A stretch of 64,000 nucleotides of DNA from Phytophthora colocasiae (taxonomy: Eukaryota > Oomycota > Peronosporomycetes > Peronosporales > Peronosporaceae). The position numbers and the translations under genes were made by a program. Below, piece by piece: positions 21,970-31,565 of this stretch (position 1 is the first letter of the stretch; each line of letters starts with the position of its first letter). The notes beneath the pieces were generated by a model that did not search any database, had not been told where the DNA came from, and worked only from the letters and a program-made list of their open reading frames with translations. The DNA lies in assembly GCA_018806915.1 (NCBI GenBank), contig JAGKQI010000042.1:103794-167793 (forward strand), read 5' to 3'.

Positions 21970-23041
21970 AGTCCATACTTATGGACTGCCAACACCCAGA
22001 GGGTACAGGTAAGCTCGCCAAAGGCGCAGCCGCATGCGGCGAGGGTTTAACCCGCTGACACGTCTCGCACGTGCGCACATATGTGCTGACCCACTTGTAC
22101 ATCTTCGGCCACCAGTACATGGAGCTCACCGAGCCGTACGTCTTCTCGCGACCGAGGTGGCCGCCTGTGGGTGTGTCGTGAGCCTCATAGAGGATACGGT
22201 ACTTCAGATCCTCATCGTGAGGAACTACCACTCGTGGTGGGTCATCCTGACCCGTGCTGTAGTACAGCAGACCGCCTTCCAGGCTGTAGCGTTGGAGTCT
22301 CGCCTTTAGGCGTCGTGACAGAGTCACCTTTGAGTCTTTAAACTCATCGCTCCCCAGAGCTTGGAGCAACGCGACACAAGAGTCGTCCTGAGCGTACGCT
22401 GCTCGAACCATGTCCGTCACGGACGACGTCACCGAGGTGACATGAGATAACTCATAGTCCGGGCGACGTGATAACGCGTCAGCGAGGACGTTCTGCCTGC
22501 CAGGCTTGTACTTCACCTCGAAGTTATACTCCGCAAAGAAGGAGAGCCATCGGGCCATCCTCTGCGAGAGGTGAGGCGACTGCGTCGCTGTGCGTAGTGA
22601 CGCATGATCCGTGTAGATCACAAACGGCTTGGAGCCGAGCAGGTGAACCCTGAATTTGACGAGAGCGTACTTCATCGCAAGTAGCTCCTTGTCATGAACT
22701 GGATAGTTCTTCTCAGCAGCCTTGAGCTGTCGCGACTCAAACGCAATGACGCGTTCGCGCCCTTCGGCGTCCGCTTGTAGCAAAGCACTGCCGATGGCAA
22801 AGTCAGAGGCGTCACAGACGACAATAAACGGACGAGCGTGGTCTGGCAGCGCCAGTATCGGTGCCTGAAGCAGGCTATCCTTGATACAAGTGAACGCATT
22901 CTCGTGCTCGGCACGCCATACCCACTCGGCATCCTTCTTAAGGAGATCCGTCAGTGGCCGAGCCAACTCAGCGTAGTTCTCGCTGTACTTGTGCAAGTAG
23001 TTGGCCAAACCCAGCCACTTACGCAAGTCCTTCTGGTTCAA
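21911..23041 (-). pseudogene. pol: RNase H and integrase zinc finger, copy 2
   Basis: A 376-residue open stretch. RNase H residues include D77 (VVCDAS), E119 (DKELLAMKY), D145 (YTDHAS) and D188 (VLADALSRR), a full acidic set. The integrase HHCC zinc finger follows with H288, H295, C325 and C328, then the first catalytic D357 in ISMDFVFGL. The frame is continuous with RT except for the TAA at 23051-23053. Unlike copy 1, this stretch is uninterrupted from the linker to the integrase start. Confidence 0.93.
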
Positions 23042-23050
23042 GGGAACCGG

Positions 23051-24448
23051 TTAATCCACAATGGCCTTGACCTTTGCTGGATCAGCACGAAGGCCATGCT
23101 TCCCAATGAAGCACCCTAGGAAGGGGATTTCTTCCGCGCCAAAGACGCACTTGTCTGCGTTGGCGTACAGCTTGTTCGTGCGCATGCACTCGAGCACAGC
23201 TCTCACGTGTTCCACGTGCACCTCAACGTCAGTCTTGCCGTGTTCGGCCTGACTGTGGACGAACACGTCGTCAAAGTACGTTTGTGCGAATGCCCGTAGG
23301 GGCCTGAACAGCTGCGTCACTAGACGATTGAACGTTGCGGGCGCGTTCGAGAGCCCTTGGGGCATGACGAGCCACTCCCAGAGCATACCGCTCGGGGTGC
23401 TCACCGCTGTAAGCGGAATATCACTGGCTCGCATGAGCAGCTGATAGTACCCATCGACTAAGTCGAGTGCACTGTACATGGTGCAACCCACCATGTTGTT
23501 CTGAAGAACATCCTTCCTAGGAATCGGCGTCTGCGCCGGAATCGTGGCAGTGTTGAGCTTGTTAAAAGCGTGAACGATACGCCACTTGCCATTCGGCTTT
23601 CTGACACAGAACGTTGGCGCGGAATGCGGAGACTTGCTCTCGCACACGAGACCCGCCGCGTGCTTCGCACGGAAGAAGGCGTCAATGACGTCGCATTGCT
23701 CTTTAGGAAGAGGCCACTGTCGGGTCACGCAGTACTTAGTTCCGGGAACTAAGTCGATCTCATGACGAACGCCTCGGTCGGGAGGCAGGCCACTCGGTGG
23801 TTCCTTCGAGACAACGTCTCCATATTCCTTCAGCAAGGAGTGGAAGGGATCCGAGGGATTCTTGAGGATCTCCGATCCACTCCTGGCGTTCAACGCCTTC
23901 TTGACTTCGGCCAAGACGGACTCGTCAACGAGGGACGACGAGTTTAACTCCTCCTCAGGTCGAACGATGACCACCTCGGCGAATTCGCCAGCCTTCAAGG
24001 CATCGCCAAAGTCGGCGAAGGACATCTCTTCTAGCTCAAGGAGCTTGTCAACACTTGGCAAGTCGTCCAGCAGGACACTGCCTTCGGCACTACCGCCCAC
24101 TCCATCAACCAGAGTGTATAGCTGCCCACAGCCCTCCGGTGCGTCGGCAATTGACGTCACGGATGACTCAGACGCAGAGCGTCTCGCCCGAAGGGCCTTA
24201 CGACGTCTTCGCCTAGCCGAAGATCGTCTACTCGACGGAGTACGTGCCGTCGCACAAGTTTCGGCCTCTCTCGGCCCAGTGTCAGGGACACTCAGCGATC
24301 CACTCGGTCGACGACCGATGCCGCTCAGCGGAGTACGTGCCGCTGCACAATCAATGACCGTAACAGGTCCAGTGTCAGAGACACTCAGCGATCGACTTGG
24401 TCCACGACCAGTATCACTCGACGGAGTACGTGCCGCCCCACAGTTCAC
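23051..24448 (-). pseudogene. pol: Protease-RT linker and reverse transcriptase, copy 2
   Basis: A 465-residue open stretch. Residues 1-110 or so form a Ser/Arg/Pro-rich linker that includes a 31-residue repeat. RT occupies about residues 190-465 with KPNGKWRIVHAFNKLN, MPQGLSNAPATFNR and catalytic YFDD at residues 391-394 (23267-23278). It stops at TAA (23051-23053) in the same frame as the following RNase H. Relatives have tryptophan at this point, so the stop truncates Pol. Copy 1 shares it. Confidence 0.93.
24237..24443 (-). repeat. 93-bp in-frame tandem repeat in the Pol linker
   Basis: GGAGTACGTGCCG recurs at 24237, 24330 and 24423, exactly 93 bp apart (31 codons), with diverged sequence between. 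It encodes repeats of the type AARTP...GR.PS.SLSV.DTGP. Copy 1 has the same repeats near 2217-2400. Confidence 0.8.
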
Positions 24449-24708
24449 GGCCTGGTAAGGCCCGATGCCATCGGCATCCAGTGACGGTCCATGACCGGCG
24501 TCACTCGGGTTACGTGAGCTTTGCCCACACGTTGACTCACTGCCAACCAGCGCTATGCGCTCAACAGAACTGCGATCCTCGCACTCCGGTGCTGTCCACT
24601 AACTCGGACACACCGACTTCCAGCATCATTGCCGACTCGGCTCGATGCTCGCGCCAATAGCGCTTCTGCTTCCTAGCAGAGGTGGGTTCATGACTCGCCA
24701 AAGCTCCA

Positions 24709-25152
24709 CTAGGAGAGAAGTGCGTAGCACCTAAGGTCTTCGACCTCCAGTCGATCCATGGCTCGTGGCGCTCCAGCCACGCCATACCAAGGATGAGAGT
24801 CGTACCTCGAATCCAGGTCCAAGACCAAGCAGCGTTCCACGCTGTCGAAGTCCAGGAACTTCAGCCGTAGGTCCATCGGGACCTTGGCTGCCGTGACACG
24901 GACGCCCGTCGCTGAACGGACAGTGACGGTGTCACCTCTTCGCGCTCGAAGCGCCTCAGCATATTGCTGACTACCCTCAACGGTGGAGCGTCTGACGTAG
25001 TTGCCAGACGCTCCTGAATCGATCAACACGATCCACGGCTTCTCGAAGCCCTTCACGTCCACATGGACGACCAGCAAGCCCTGCTTGCTCACACGTTCCG
25101 TGTTCAAGAGCACGGAGCTCTTCGGGGCTGAGCCCCAGTGCCTCTCACGCAC
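24709..25152 (-). pseudogene. pro: Aspartic protease domain, copy 2
   Basis: Encodes the catalytic DSGASGNY segment (D at 25018-25020) in the setting WIVLIDSGASG, typical of a retroelement protease that cleaves Gag-Pol. The second motif, LGMAWLERHEPW, falls in another frame (24561-24785) because of a two-base insertion near 24797 relative to copy 1. Further one-base differences near 24890 and 24950 alter local frames. Confidence 0.88.
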
Positions 25153-25190
25153 TGCAGAACTCAGTTCTTCCCCAGTAGACCGCCCCGCGT

Positions 25191-25397
25191 CTACTGGGAG
25201 CCGTCGTTTCCCTGGGCAGAGCCCAAAGCGGGACCCGCGACAGGGTTGCGGCCATTCTGGCCGGCGCGCTCTTTGCGCAGAGGGCAGTTGGGCCTCAGGT
25301 GTGTGGGACTACCACACGTGTAGCACCGACGAGTGCTCATACGCTGCACCGCAGCTCGTAGCTCGGCTACTTCATCTTCAGCATAGCTGAGGTCCAT
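25191..25397 (-). pseudogene. gag: Gag zinc knuckle (nucleocapsid), copy 2
   Basis: A CX2CX4HX4C knuckle (CYTC...H...C) at 25284-25325, binding element RNA in the particle. Frame breaks near 25405 (one G and one C fewer than copy 1) and near 25165-25215 separate it from the capsid and protease. Confidence 0.9.
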
Positions 25398-25738
25398 GGG
25401 TTCAGGTCCCCGGACTCTGTGCTATTAGCACCGACCCTCGACAACTTAAAGTTGTGTTCAGCATTCAATGCCACGCTAACAGCGTCCTCGAAGGTGCGAG
25501 GATTCTGACGGAATGCCTCCGTCCTGGCCGCGCCAGCTCTCAGACCTTCCATGAAGATAGTCACAGTGACCACCTCAGGTAGAGGATCGGCAGCCATGCC
25601 GGCAATGAGCGATGCGCAGCTCTTGGACATAGTCCACCAGGTCCTTCTTGCCCTGTCGGCAAGCGAGGAAGCGTGACCGCACGCGATACGCCTGGTTAGG
25701 TGGAGCAAATACTTGCGTAAGTTTGGCCTTAAGCTCAC
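25367..25738 (-). pseudogene. gag: Gag capsid C-terminal part, copy 2
   Basis: The informative part is the lower half: [26 protein letters not shown] and VALNAEHNFKLSRVG, the C-terminal portion of a Retrotrans_gag-type capsid. It is out of frame with the N-terminal part because of one extra base near 25605, a lesion also present in copy 1. Confidence 0.85.
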
Positions 25739-26162
25739 CCCAAGTGGGGAAGGCCATTTCTACCGACGTCCCAGACGTCAAGGCCCATTCTCGTGCTCGA
25801 CCTTCGAGCTTAGAGATGGCGAACGCCACGCGTTGGCCTTCCAACTGGAGCATAGCGGCCCCCATGGCCATCTCGACCTCTCGGGTCCACAATAGGAGGT
25901 TCTCTCCTTCGTGCCCGTGAAAGGTCTTCACGCTGAGCGTGACGGGCTTAGCTCTCGGAGCGGGATTAACTCCTTTTACATTCCGCTGAATGTGCTCAAC
26001 GAGAGCGTTCTCGTACGAGGCAAATGCCTCCAGGCGCGCGTTGACGGCCTCCGGCCCTTGAGACGCAAGGTGCGCCATACCTTCAGGGCCCAGCAAGGAC
26101 GTAAGCTTGTTAAGCGTGTCCCGCTGACTCGGAGTCAAGTGAGCGTATGCTTCTGGCTCCAT
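25575..26162 (-). pseudogene. gag: Gag N-terminal and capsid part, copy 2
   Basis: Starts at the ATG complement at 26160-26162 ([10 protein letters not shown]), 57 bp inside the 5' LTR edge. It contains [26 protein letters not shown] and [19 protein letters not shown], the core of the Retrotrans_gag family. It runs out of frame after QELR and ends at a premature stop. Unlike copy 1, the first 170 residues are uninterrupted. Confidence 0.9.
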
Positions 26163-26200
26163 TCTCACAGAGAAACAGTCTTCAACTCAGGAGTTGGATT

Positions 26201-26217
26201 GACTACAAGTGCTACCA
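26201..26217 (-). other. Primer binding site, copy 2
   Basis: TGGTAGCACTTGTAGTC on the minus strand, two bases after the LTR; same as in copy 1. Confidence 0.6.
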
Positions 26218-26219
26218 GA

Positions 26220-26631
26220 TGCAGCGGGGCTGCGTAGGTGTGCACGGCACAGAGGAAGTTGGGTTGACTCGTAGAGTCCTGCTTGCAAGGCACTAGCCTT
26301 CGGTTCTATACAAGAACCAAGTAGTCCACTAAATACGGGACTCTCACAATCAGTGTCCCTATAATAAAGGAACTAACACTAATTATGTAAAATGCAAACT
26401 GATTTTTATTTATTTTATTGCCCTAATCCTGAATGTAACGGATTTAGTATCTAACATACTAAATCCTAATCAAATGTAATGTGTGGCTCTGAGCTAACAG
26501 CCAGCAACTGGCTACATGTGTGACGTGTGAGAAACACTATGTGTTGTACACGGATCTGTGACTTGTGACCTGGATGGTGTATACCACACCTATTGTAGCC
26601 AAGGCGCGCAGCGCCGTATAACCCCGTTACA
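26220..26631 (-). repeat. 5' LTR of copy 2 (412 bp)
   Basis: Bounded by TG and CA and followed by TATGT. On the minus strand it holds an AATAAAATAAATAAAAA stretch (candidate polyadenylation signal) and TTTGCATTTTAC, which loosely resembles an oomycete initiator. Short hairpins are frequent (AGCCAG/CTGGCT, GGCGC/GCGCC, CAGC/GCTG). Confidence 0.95.
26440..26466. repeat. Inverted repeat inside LTR
   Basis: GGATTTAGTAT and ATACTAAATCC form a perfect 11-bp stem with a 5-base loop. It is present in all three LTRs. Function unknown; it may be an LTR regulatory or RNA structure. Confidence 0.75.
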
Positions 26632-26636
26632 TATGT
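26632..26636. repeat. Target-site duplication TATGT, right of element 2
   Basis: Pairs with 18746-18750. Confidence 0.95.
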
Positions 26637-26821
26637 AGTAGGGGTATTGTGAGTGGCGGACGATATGGAGCGTGAAGAGAGGTCGATGTAGTAGTAGGGA
26701 GGGTGTGTAAGGTGTGTATGGTGCAGGTGGTGCAGGTGGTGCAGGTGTTTAAGCATGGTTTGTAGAGTTGTGGTGTGTGTTCTAGGGGTTGAAAATGTGT
26801 GTGTTTTTGTGTGTTGTAAGA

Positions 26822-26893
26822 GCCCCTATAGCTCAGTGGTAGAGCACCCGCTTAGTAAGCGGAAGGTCGGTAGTTCAATCCTGCCTGGGGGCA
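26822..26893 (+). tRNA. tRNA-Thr(AGT), array copy 16
   Basis: Consensus gene, first after element 2 and 190 bp from its LTR; its leader has only three 9-bp repeats. Confidence 0.95.
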
Positions 26894-27741
26894 AACTCCT
26901 TGCATTCGTTTCGCGTGCGCACGCTCTGTGTGTCGTTCGTGATCGAGGCGTGTTGCACGCCATCTTTGCTCTTTTGCTCTTTTGCTCTTTTGCTCTTTTG
27001 CTCTTTTGCTCTAGCTCTTGCACAGCTGCACGCTACCTCTTTTCGAGTCGCGTTAATGCACTCACTTGCCTAAAACCACGCGCTTCCCTCGACATTCGCT
27101 GCAATACAATACACTAGATACACTACTCCAGTCCCACCCAGTCCCACCTAGTCCTACCTAGTCCCGCTGGTCCTTTCAATTCGTCTTTCCAAGAAGTACC
27201 GTGTCGCTTGTACTTGCTGTCGTCTTTATTTTCTGATCACCAAATGGGCTAACGGTGGCACGCGTATTGGATAGTGAACAGTCCATAGCGTCAATGGCAA
27301 CTTCGGCCGTAGTAGAGGACCGGCGCGCTCATTTCAGGTGGATGGATGGCCATCGAGAGGCGAAAAGCCGTCACATCGAATGACTCGTTTGGTACATGTA
27401 CACATCGGCCCATCGAAGCTAACCATCGCAAGCTATGGATCGTGAGGCACTGTTGACACGTACCTCACAGCACGGTGTTGTGGAGTAGGCAGAGTGAGTG
27501 AGAGCGTTGGCGATATTGGTGTCGAGCGATAGTATGGGGGTGTTATGTAGTAGGGGTATTGTGAGTGGCGGACGATGTGGAGCGTGAAGAGAGGTCGATG
27601 TAGTAGTAGGGAGGGTGTGTAAGGTGTGTATGGTGCAGGTGGTGCAGGTGGTGCAGGTGGTGCAGGTGTTTAAGCATGGTTTGTAGAGTTGTGGTGTGTG
27701 TTCTAGGGGTTGAAAATGTGTGTGTTTTGTGTGTTGTAAGA

Positions 27742-27813
27742 GCCCCTATAGCTCAGTGGTAGAGCACCCGCTTAGTAAGCGGAAGGTCGGTAGTTCAATC
27801 CTGCCTGGGGGCA
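27742..27813 (+). tRNA. tRNA-Thr(AGT), array copy 17
   Basis: Consensus gene; the reference unit for the spacer features listed here. Confidence 0.95.
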
Positions 27814-27832
27814 AACTCCTTGCATTCGTTTC

Positions 27833-27844
27833 GCGTGCGCACGC
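27833..27844 (+). repeat. Palindrome GCGTGCGCACGC in tRNA trailer
   Basis: A perfect 12-bp palindrome starting 20 nt after the tRNA, present in nearly all units. It could fold at the RNA level only poorly (no loop), so it may act as DNA. Confidence 0.7.
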
Positions 27845-27866
27845 TCTGTGTGTCGTTCGTGATCGA

Positions 27867-27881
27867 GGCGTGTTGCACGCC
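27867..27881 (+). terminator. Trailer hairpin upstream of T-rich tract
   Basis: GGCGTG-TTG-CACGCC makes a perfect 6-bp stem with a 3-base loop, 7 nt before the octamer tract. In the units at 31619, 57379 and 61221 the loop differs (GTG, TAA, CTG) but the stem is kept. It resembles a hairpin-plus-oligoT terminator, though Pol III does not strictly need a hairpin. Confidence 0.5.
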
Positions 27882-27887
27882 ATCTTT

Positions 27888-27931
27888 GCTCTTTTGCTCT
27901 TTTGCTCTTTTGCTCTTTTGCTCTTTTGCTC
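27888..27931 (+). terminator. GCTCTTTT octamer tract (5.5 repeats)
   Basis: Short-tract form of the octamer. The first TTTT lies about 80 nt after the mature tRNA end, and I see no TTTT nearer, so the primary transcript would have an unusually long 3' trailer. Confidence 0.7.
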
Positions 27932-28047
27932 TAGCTCTTGCACAGCTGCACGCTACCTCTTTTCGAGTCGCGTTAATGCACTCACTTGCCTAAAACCACG
28001 CGCTTCCCTCGACATTCGCTGCAATACAATACACTAGATACACTACT

Positions 28048-28087
28048 CCAGTCCCACCCAGTCCCACCTAGTCCTACCTAGTCCCGC
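28048..28087 (+). repeat. 10-bp degenerate tandem repeat, four copies
   Basis: CCAGTCCCAC twice, then CTAGTCCTAC and CTAGTCCCGC. Some units have three copies (after the tRNAs at 33374, 40984, 56313 and 62046), and units at 43-48 kb carry CTAGTCCCAC as the third copy. Confidence 0.85.
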
Positions 28088-28550
28088 TGGTCCTTTCAAT
28101 TCGTCTTTCCAAGAAGTACCGTGTCGCTTGTACTTGCTGTCGTCTTTATTTTCTGATCACCAAATGGGCTAACGGTGGCACGCGTATTGGATAGTGAACA
28201 GTCCATAGCGTCAATGGCAACTTCGGCCGTAGTAGAGGACCGGCGCGCTCATTTCAGGTGGATGGATGGCCATCGAGAGGCGAAAAGCCGTCACATCGAA
28301 TGACTCGTTTGGTACATGTACACATCGGCCCATCGAAGCTAACCATCGCAAGCTATGGATCGTGAGGCACTGTTGACACGTACCTCACAGCACGGTGTTG
28401 TGGAGTAGGCAGAGTGAGTGAGAGCGTTGGCGATATTGGTGTCGAGCGATAGTATGGGGTGTTATGTAGTAGGGGTATTGTGAGTGGCGGACGATGTGGA
28501 GCGTGAAGAGAGGTCGATGTAGTAGTAGGGAGGGTGTGTAAGGTGTGTAT
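28088..28550 (+). repeat. Conserved array spacer core, no gene recognised
   Basis: About 460 bp kept at high identity in clean units. It holds short palindromes (GATGGCCATC, GTACATGTAC), a GGCGAAAAGCC hairpin, and CACAGCACGGTGTTGTG, which can form a 7-bp stem. It also includes the TATGT chromovirus insertion site (28463-28467). I see no 5S, U6, SRP or snoRNA signature and no sustained reading frame. Confidence 0.7.
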
Positions 28551-28586
28551 GGTGCAGGTGGTGCAGGTGGTGCAGGTGGTGCAGGT
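28551..28586 (+). repeat. GGTGCAGGT 9-bp minisatellite, four copies
   Basis: A perfect tandem repeat about 75 bp upstream of the next tRNA. Copy number varies from 3 to 6 between units; its translation gives His/Leu-rich frames on the minus strand that are not genes. Confidence 0.9.
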
Positions 28587-28668
28587 GTTTAAGCATGGTT
28601 TGTAGAGTTGTGGTGTGTGTTCTAGGGGTTGAAAATGTGTGTGTTTTTGTGTGTTGTAAGAGCCCCTA

Positions 28669-28680
28669 TAGCTCAGTGGT
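28669..28680 (+). promoter_or_regulatory. Internal A box of tRNA-Thr
   Basis: TAGCTCAGTGGT fits the eukaryotic A-box consensus (TRGCNNAGYNGG) bound by TFIIIC; shown for copy 18 and unchanged in consensus copies. Confidence 0.85.
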
Positions 28681-28712
28681 AGAGCACCCGCTTAGTAAGC
28701 GGAAGGTCGGTA

Positions 28713-28721
28713 GTTCAATCC
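28713..28721 (+). promoter_or_regulatory. Internal B box of tRNA-Thr
   Basis: GTTCAATCC fits the B-box core GTTCRANNC, the high-affinity TFIIIC site. Confidence 0.85.
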
Positions 28722-29581
28722 TGCCTGGGGGCAAACTCCTTGCATTCGTTTCGCGTGCGCACGCTCTGTGTGTCGTTCGTGATCGAGGCGTGTTGCACGC
28801 CATCTTTGCTCTTTTGCTCTTTTGCTCTTTTGCTCTTTTGCTCTTTTGCTCTAGCTCTTGCACAGCTGCACGCTACCTCTTTTCGAGTCGCGTTAATGCA
28901 CTCACTTGCCTAAAACCACGCGCTTCCCTCGACATTCGCTGCAATACAATACACTAGATACACTACTCCAGTCCCACCCAGTCCCACCTAGTCCTACCTA
29001 GTCCCGCTGGTCCTTTCAATTCGTCTTTCCAAGAAGTACCGTGTCGCTTGTACTTGCTGTCGTCTTTATTTTCTGATCACCAAATGGGCTAACGGTGGCA
29101 CGCGTATTGGATAGTGAACAGTCCATAGCGTCAATGGCAACTTCGGCCGTAGTAGAGGACCGGCGCGCTCATTTCAGGTGGATGGATGGCCATCGAGAGG
29201 CGAAAAGCCGTCACATCGAATGACTCGTTTGGTACATGTACACATCGGCCCATCGAAGCTAACCATCGCAAGCTATGGATCGTGAGGCACTGTTGACACG
29301 TACCTCACAGCACGGTGTTGTGGAGTAGGCAGAGTGAGTGAGAGCGTTGGCGATATTGGTGTCGAGCGATAGTATGGGGTGTTATGTAGTAGGGGTATTG
29401 TGAGTGGCGGACGATGTGGAGCGTGAAGAGAGGTCGATGTAGTAGTAGGGAGGGTGTGTAAGGTGTGTATGGTGCAGGTGGTGCAGGTGGTGCAGGTGGT
29501 GCAGGTGTTTAAGCATGGTTTGTAGAGTTGTGGTGTGTGTTCTAGGGGTTGAAAATGTGTGTGTTTTTGTGTGTTGTAAGA

Positions 29582-29652
29582 GCCCCTATAGCTCAGTGGT
29601 AGAGCACCCGCTTAGTAAGCGGAAGGTCGGTAGTTCAATCCTGCCTGGGGCA
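29582..29652 (+). tRNA. tRNA-Thr(AGT), array copy 19 (71 nt)
   Basis: One G fewer in the 3' acceptor run. The trailer hairpin is altered on its 5' strand (GGCGAG), which breaks the stem in this unit only. Confidence 0.85.
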
Positions 29653-30535
29653 AACTCCTTGCATTCGTTTCGCGTGCGCACGCTCTGTGTGTCGTTCGTG
29701 ATCGAGGCGAGGTGCACGCCATCTTTGCTCTTTTGCTCTTTAGCTCTTTTGCTCTTTTGCTCTTTTGCTCTTTTGCTCTTTTGCTCTTTTGCTCTTTTGC
29801 TCTTTTGCTCTTGCACAGCTGCACGCTACCTCTTTTCGAGTCGCGTTAATGCACTCACTTGCCTAAAACCACGCGCTTCCCTCGACATTCGCTGCAATAC
29901 AATACACTAGATACACTACTCCAGTCCCACCCAGTCCCACCTAGTCCTACCTAGTCCCGCTGGTCCTTTCAATTCGTCTTTCCAAGAAGTACCGTGTCGC
30001 TTGTACTTGCTGTCGTCTTTATTTTCTGATCACCAAATGGGCTAACGGTGGCACGCGTATTGGATAGTGAACAGTCCATAGCGTCAATGGCAACTTCGGC
30101 CGTAGTAGAGGACCGGCGCGCTCATTTCAGGTGGATGGATGGCCATCGAGAGGCGAAAAGCCGTCACATCGAATGACTCGTTTGGTACATGTACACATCG
30201 GCCCATCGAAGCTAACCATCGCAAGCTATGGATCGTGAGGCACTGTTGACACGTACCTCACAGCACGGTGTTGTGGAGTAGGCAGAGTGAGAGAGAGCGT
30301 TGGCGATATTGGTGTCGAGCGATAGTATGGGAGTGTTATGTAGTAGGGGTATTGTGAGTGGCGGACGATGTGGAGCGTGAAGAGAGGTCGATGTAGTAGT
30401 AGGGAGGGTGTGTAAGGTGTGTATGGTGCAGGTGGTGCAGGTGGTGCAGGTGGTGCAGGTGTTTAAGCATGGTTTGTAGAGTTGTGGTGTGTGTTCTAGG
30501 GGTTGAAAATGTGTGTGTTTTTGTGTGTTGTAAGA

Positions 30536-30607
30536 GCCCCTATAGCTCAGTGGTAGAGCACCCGCTTAGTAAGCGGAAGGTCGGTAGTTCAATCCTGCCT
30601 GGGGGCA
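30536..30607 (+). tRNA. tRNA-Thr(AGT), array copy 20
   Basis: Consensus gene. Confidence 0.95.
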
Positions 30608-31494
30608 AACTCCTTGCATTCGTTTCGCGTGCGCACGCTCTGTGTGTCGTTCGTGATCGAGGCGTGTTGCACGCCATCTTTGCTCTTTTGCTCTTTTGCT
30701 CTTTTGCTCTTTTGCTCTTTTGCTCTTTTGCTCTTTTGCTCTTTTGCTCTTTTGCTCTTTTGCTCTAGCTCTTGCACAGCTGCACGCTACCTCTTTTCGA
30801 GTCGCGTTAATGCACTCACTTGCCTAAAACCACGCGCTTCCCTCGACATTCGCTGCAATACAATACACTAGATACACTACTCCAGTCCCACCCAGTCCCA
30901 CCTAGTCCTACCTAGTCCCGCTGGTCCTTTCAATTCGTCTTTCCAAGAAGTACCGTGTCGCTTGTACTTGCTGTCGTCTTTATTTTCTGATCACCAAATG
31001 GGCTAACGGTGGCACGCGTATTGGATAGTGAACAGTCCATAGCGTCAATGGCAACTTCGGCCATAGTAGAGGACCGGCGCGCTCATTTCAGGTGGATGGA
31101 TGGCCATCGAGAGGCGAAAAGCCGTCACATCGAATGACTCGTTTGGTACATGTACACATCGGCCCATCGAAGCTAACCATCGCAAGCTATGGATCGTGAG
31201 GCACTGTTGACACGTACCTCACAGCACGGTGTTGTGGAGTAGGCAGAGTGAGTGAGAGCGTTGGCGATATTGGTGTCGAGCGATAGTATGGGGGTGTTAT
31301 GTAGTAGGGGTATTGTGAGTGGCGGACGATGTGGAGCGTGAAGAGAGGTCGATGTAGTAGTAGGGAGGGTGTGTAAGGTGTGTATGGTGCAGGTGGTGCA
31401 GGTGGTGCAGGTGGTGCAGGTGTTTAAGCATGGTTTGTAGAGTTGTGGTGTGTGTTCTAGGGGTTGAAAATGTGTGTGTTTGTGTGTTGTAAGA

Positions 31495-31565
31495 GCCCCT
31501 ATAGCTCAGTGGTAGAGCACCCGCTTAGTAAGCGGAAGGTCGGTAGTTCAATCCTGCCTGGGGCA
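31495..31565 (+). tRNA. tRNA-Thr(AGT), array copy 21 (71 nt)
   Basis: One G fewer in the acceptor. Its octamer tract (31640-31690) is strongly diverged with several substitutions, unlike the neighbouring clean units. Confidence 0.85.

Larger units (their letters stand above)
18751..26631 (-). mobile_element. Ty3/gypsy chromovirus copy 2, complete with both LTRs
   Basis: A 7881-bp element on the minus strand: 5' LTR 26220-26631, primer site, Gag, protease, RT, RNase H, integrase with chromodomain, a 1.3-kb 3' region with a plus-strand reading frame, polypurine tract and 3' LTR 18751-19159. The 5-bp target duplication and TG...CA LTR ends are those expected of Ty3/gypsy. The chromodomain places it among chromoviruses, whose integrases can bind modified histones and bias integration. 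The two LTRs differ at only about five positions, implying a young insertion. Even so, Gag-Pol is broken by several frameshifts and two in-frame stops. Confidence 0.96.
28662..28733 (+). tRNA. tRNA-Thr(AGT), array copy 18
   Basis: Consensus gene in the third of three 920-bp units. Confidence 0.95.

Noticed and set aside
23042..23060. Programmed frameshift or recoding at the RT-RNase H junction
   Set aside because: In copy 2 the two domains are in the same frame, separated only by TAA, and relatives read straight through with tryptophan. A mutation is simpler.
26201..26217. Array tRNA-Thr acting as the chromovirus primer
   Set aside because: The primer site begins TGGTAGCAC, while the tRNA-Thr 3' end would need TGGTGCCCC.
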